From: JABSOG01 sp041583135
Lineage (GTDB): Bacteria; Pseudomonadota; Gammaproteobacteria; Enterobacterales; Alteromonadaceae
Assembly (NCBI GenBank): GCA_041583135.1
Contig: JBFHGJ010000192.1
Location: 1 to 5,115 of the forward strand
DNA length: 5,115 nucleotides
Direction of reading: 5' to 3'
Both the position numbers and the translations under genes were made by a program. Below the pieces are notes generated by a model. That model was given only the letters and a program-made list of their open reading frames with translations, ran no database searches and was not told the DNA's origin. Shown here in pieces: positions 4,636-5,115 of the stretch. Positions within the stretch are counted from its first letter, which is position 1; each line of letters starts with the position of its first letter.

Positions 4636-5115
4636 TTACGGTAAGGCCGCTAACCCTTTAATCAGCAGCCTTGATATCAGTAAAGGGTCTTGCGAATAAA
4701 ACAGCAATTGGTGTTCAGCTTCAGACAACAGTGGATTGATGCCGCAAATGCCTTTTTCTCTGATAATCTGCACCATCTCATCGTAGCCCAGCCAATTGAT
4801 GCCCTGTTGTCGATATAGCTCTCTCATTGATACTGAATGAGGCGCTTGGGATTGATAGCCCCACTGTAATTCATGGCGATCTTTCCCCGCCAAAATATCA
4901 ACCAACATTGCGGCCACCCCGCCAAACCCCCCCAGCACAAAGACCGGCTTTCCGGCAAGAATCGAAGACATGGTTTCTTCAAGCAAGCCGGGGATCCGAC
5001 CGGCATACCAGCTCTGTTTCTGCTCACCATTGGCTATGGTTTTTACCGTTGGCCCAAAAGTGCCTCCCAGTACGATACGTGCATCGCTTTGACGGGTTGC
5101 CCACTCACGCATAGC
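4636..5115 (-). CDS. SLOG-superfamily (LOG/Smf-DprA-like) nucleotide-binding protein, N-terminus outside window
   Basis: The last ~159 residues of a protein whose start lies beyond the right edge; the frame stays open through 5115. Numbering from the Met at 5112, it shows strand ARIVLGG (11-17), a glycine/polar loop (18-39), PGLLEE (41-46) and KPVFVLGGFGGVAAML (55-70). This is the pattern of SLOG Rossmannoid domains, in which a G-rich loop and acidic residues bind nucleotide-derived ligands (compare PGGxGTxxE of LOG enzymes). The AMREW lead-in and the C-terminal GINPLLSEAEHQLLF...LLIKGL recall a prokaryotic SLOG cluster family found in conflict systems (perhaps SLOG cluster 2), but that sub-assignment is from memory. 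It is the upstream gene of the TIR operon, 16 bases away. The likely role is to sense or process a nucleotide signal linked to the TIR protein. Any effector domain (SIR2, membrane, nuclease) would be in the unseen N-terminal part. Confidence 0.8.
   Translation of the reverse strand, partial: AMREWATRQSDARIVLGGTFGPTVKTIANGEQKQSWYAGRIPGLLEETMSSILAGKPVFVLGGFGGVAAMLVDILAGKDRHELQWGYQSQAPHSVSMRELYRQQGINWLGYDEMVQIIREKGICGINPLLSEAEHQLLFYSQDPLLISRLLIKGLAALP

Noticed and set aside
4312..5114. Open plus-strand frames opposite the TIR and SLOG genes, and a second minus-strand frame at 4824-5030
   Set aside because: They overlap frames with recognisable TIR and SLOG motifs; they are by-products of those genes' codon use.
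3345..5115. Calling the locus canonical Thoeris (thsA/thsB)
   Set aside because: No SIR2 domain is visible, the SLOG motifs differ from what I know of ThsA, and the TIR protein carries a long extra region. The gene names would overstate the evidence.
1..5115. tRNA, rRNA, CRISPR array, insertion sequence or integrase
   Set aside because: No cloverleaf, regularly spaced repeats, transposase motifs or terminal inverted repeats were found on reading either strand.

Overview
The window looks like chromosomal DNA of a marine-type gammaproteobacterium, of the Shewanella/Ferrimonas/Alteromonadales kind. This is inferred from moderate base composition, an M14 (AspA-like) metallocarboxypeptidase, and an acidic outer-membrane lipoprotein with DUF4397-like modules. 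No marker gene fixes the taxon. The window has five solid genes (one cut by the right edge), a possible 3' gene tail at the left edge, and three non-coding stretches of about 150-270 bases.

Left part (1-1453). A short open tail at the left edge is followed by a very T-rich stretch with helically phased T-tracts. That stretch also holds a promoter-like pair, a strong Shine-Dalgarno sequence and an 18-codon TTG-started frame, and it ends at a terminator-like hairpin. An M14-family zinc metallopeptidase lies on the minus strand. A 250-base divergent region with promoter-like and operator-like sequences separates it from the next gene.

Middle (1454-3328). On the plus strand is a 482-residue lipoprotein built of about four diverged DUF4397-like beta modules. 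A 156-base spacer follows, with a 10-bp perfect inverted repeat and a second hairpin whose loops are complementary to each other. Then comes an 89-residue protein of three predicted membrane helices.

Right part (3345-5115). A minus-strand operon encodes, in transcription order, a SLOG-superfamily protein (N-terminus outside the window) and, 16 bases later with a strong ribosome binding site, a 424-residue protein. The latter has an N-terminal TIR domain, an apparent winged-helix-like segment and an unassigned, perhaps Rossmann-like, C-terminal region. Pairing a TIR enzyme (NAD+ cleavage or signal production) with a SLOG protein (nucleotide-ligand sensing or processing) is the logic of nucleotide-signal immune systems such as Thoeris. 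The layout here is not canonical Thoeris: no SIR2 domain is visible and the TIR protein carries a long extra C-terminal region. This pair is the most interesting content of the window and a candidate undescribed or poorly described defence or stress-signalling system. The other genes show no evident link to it.
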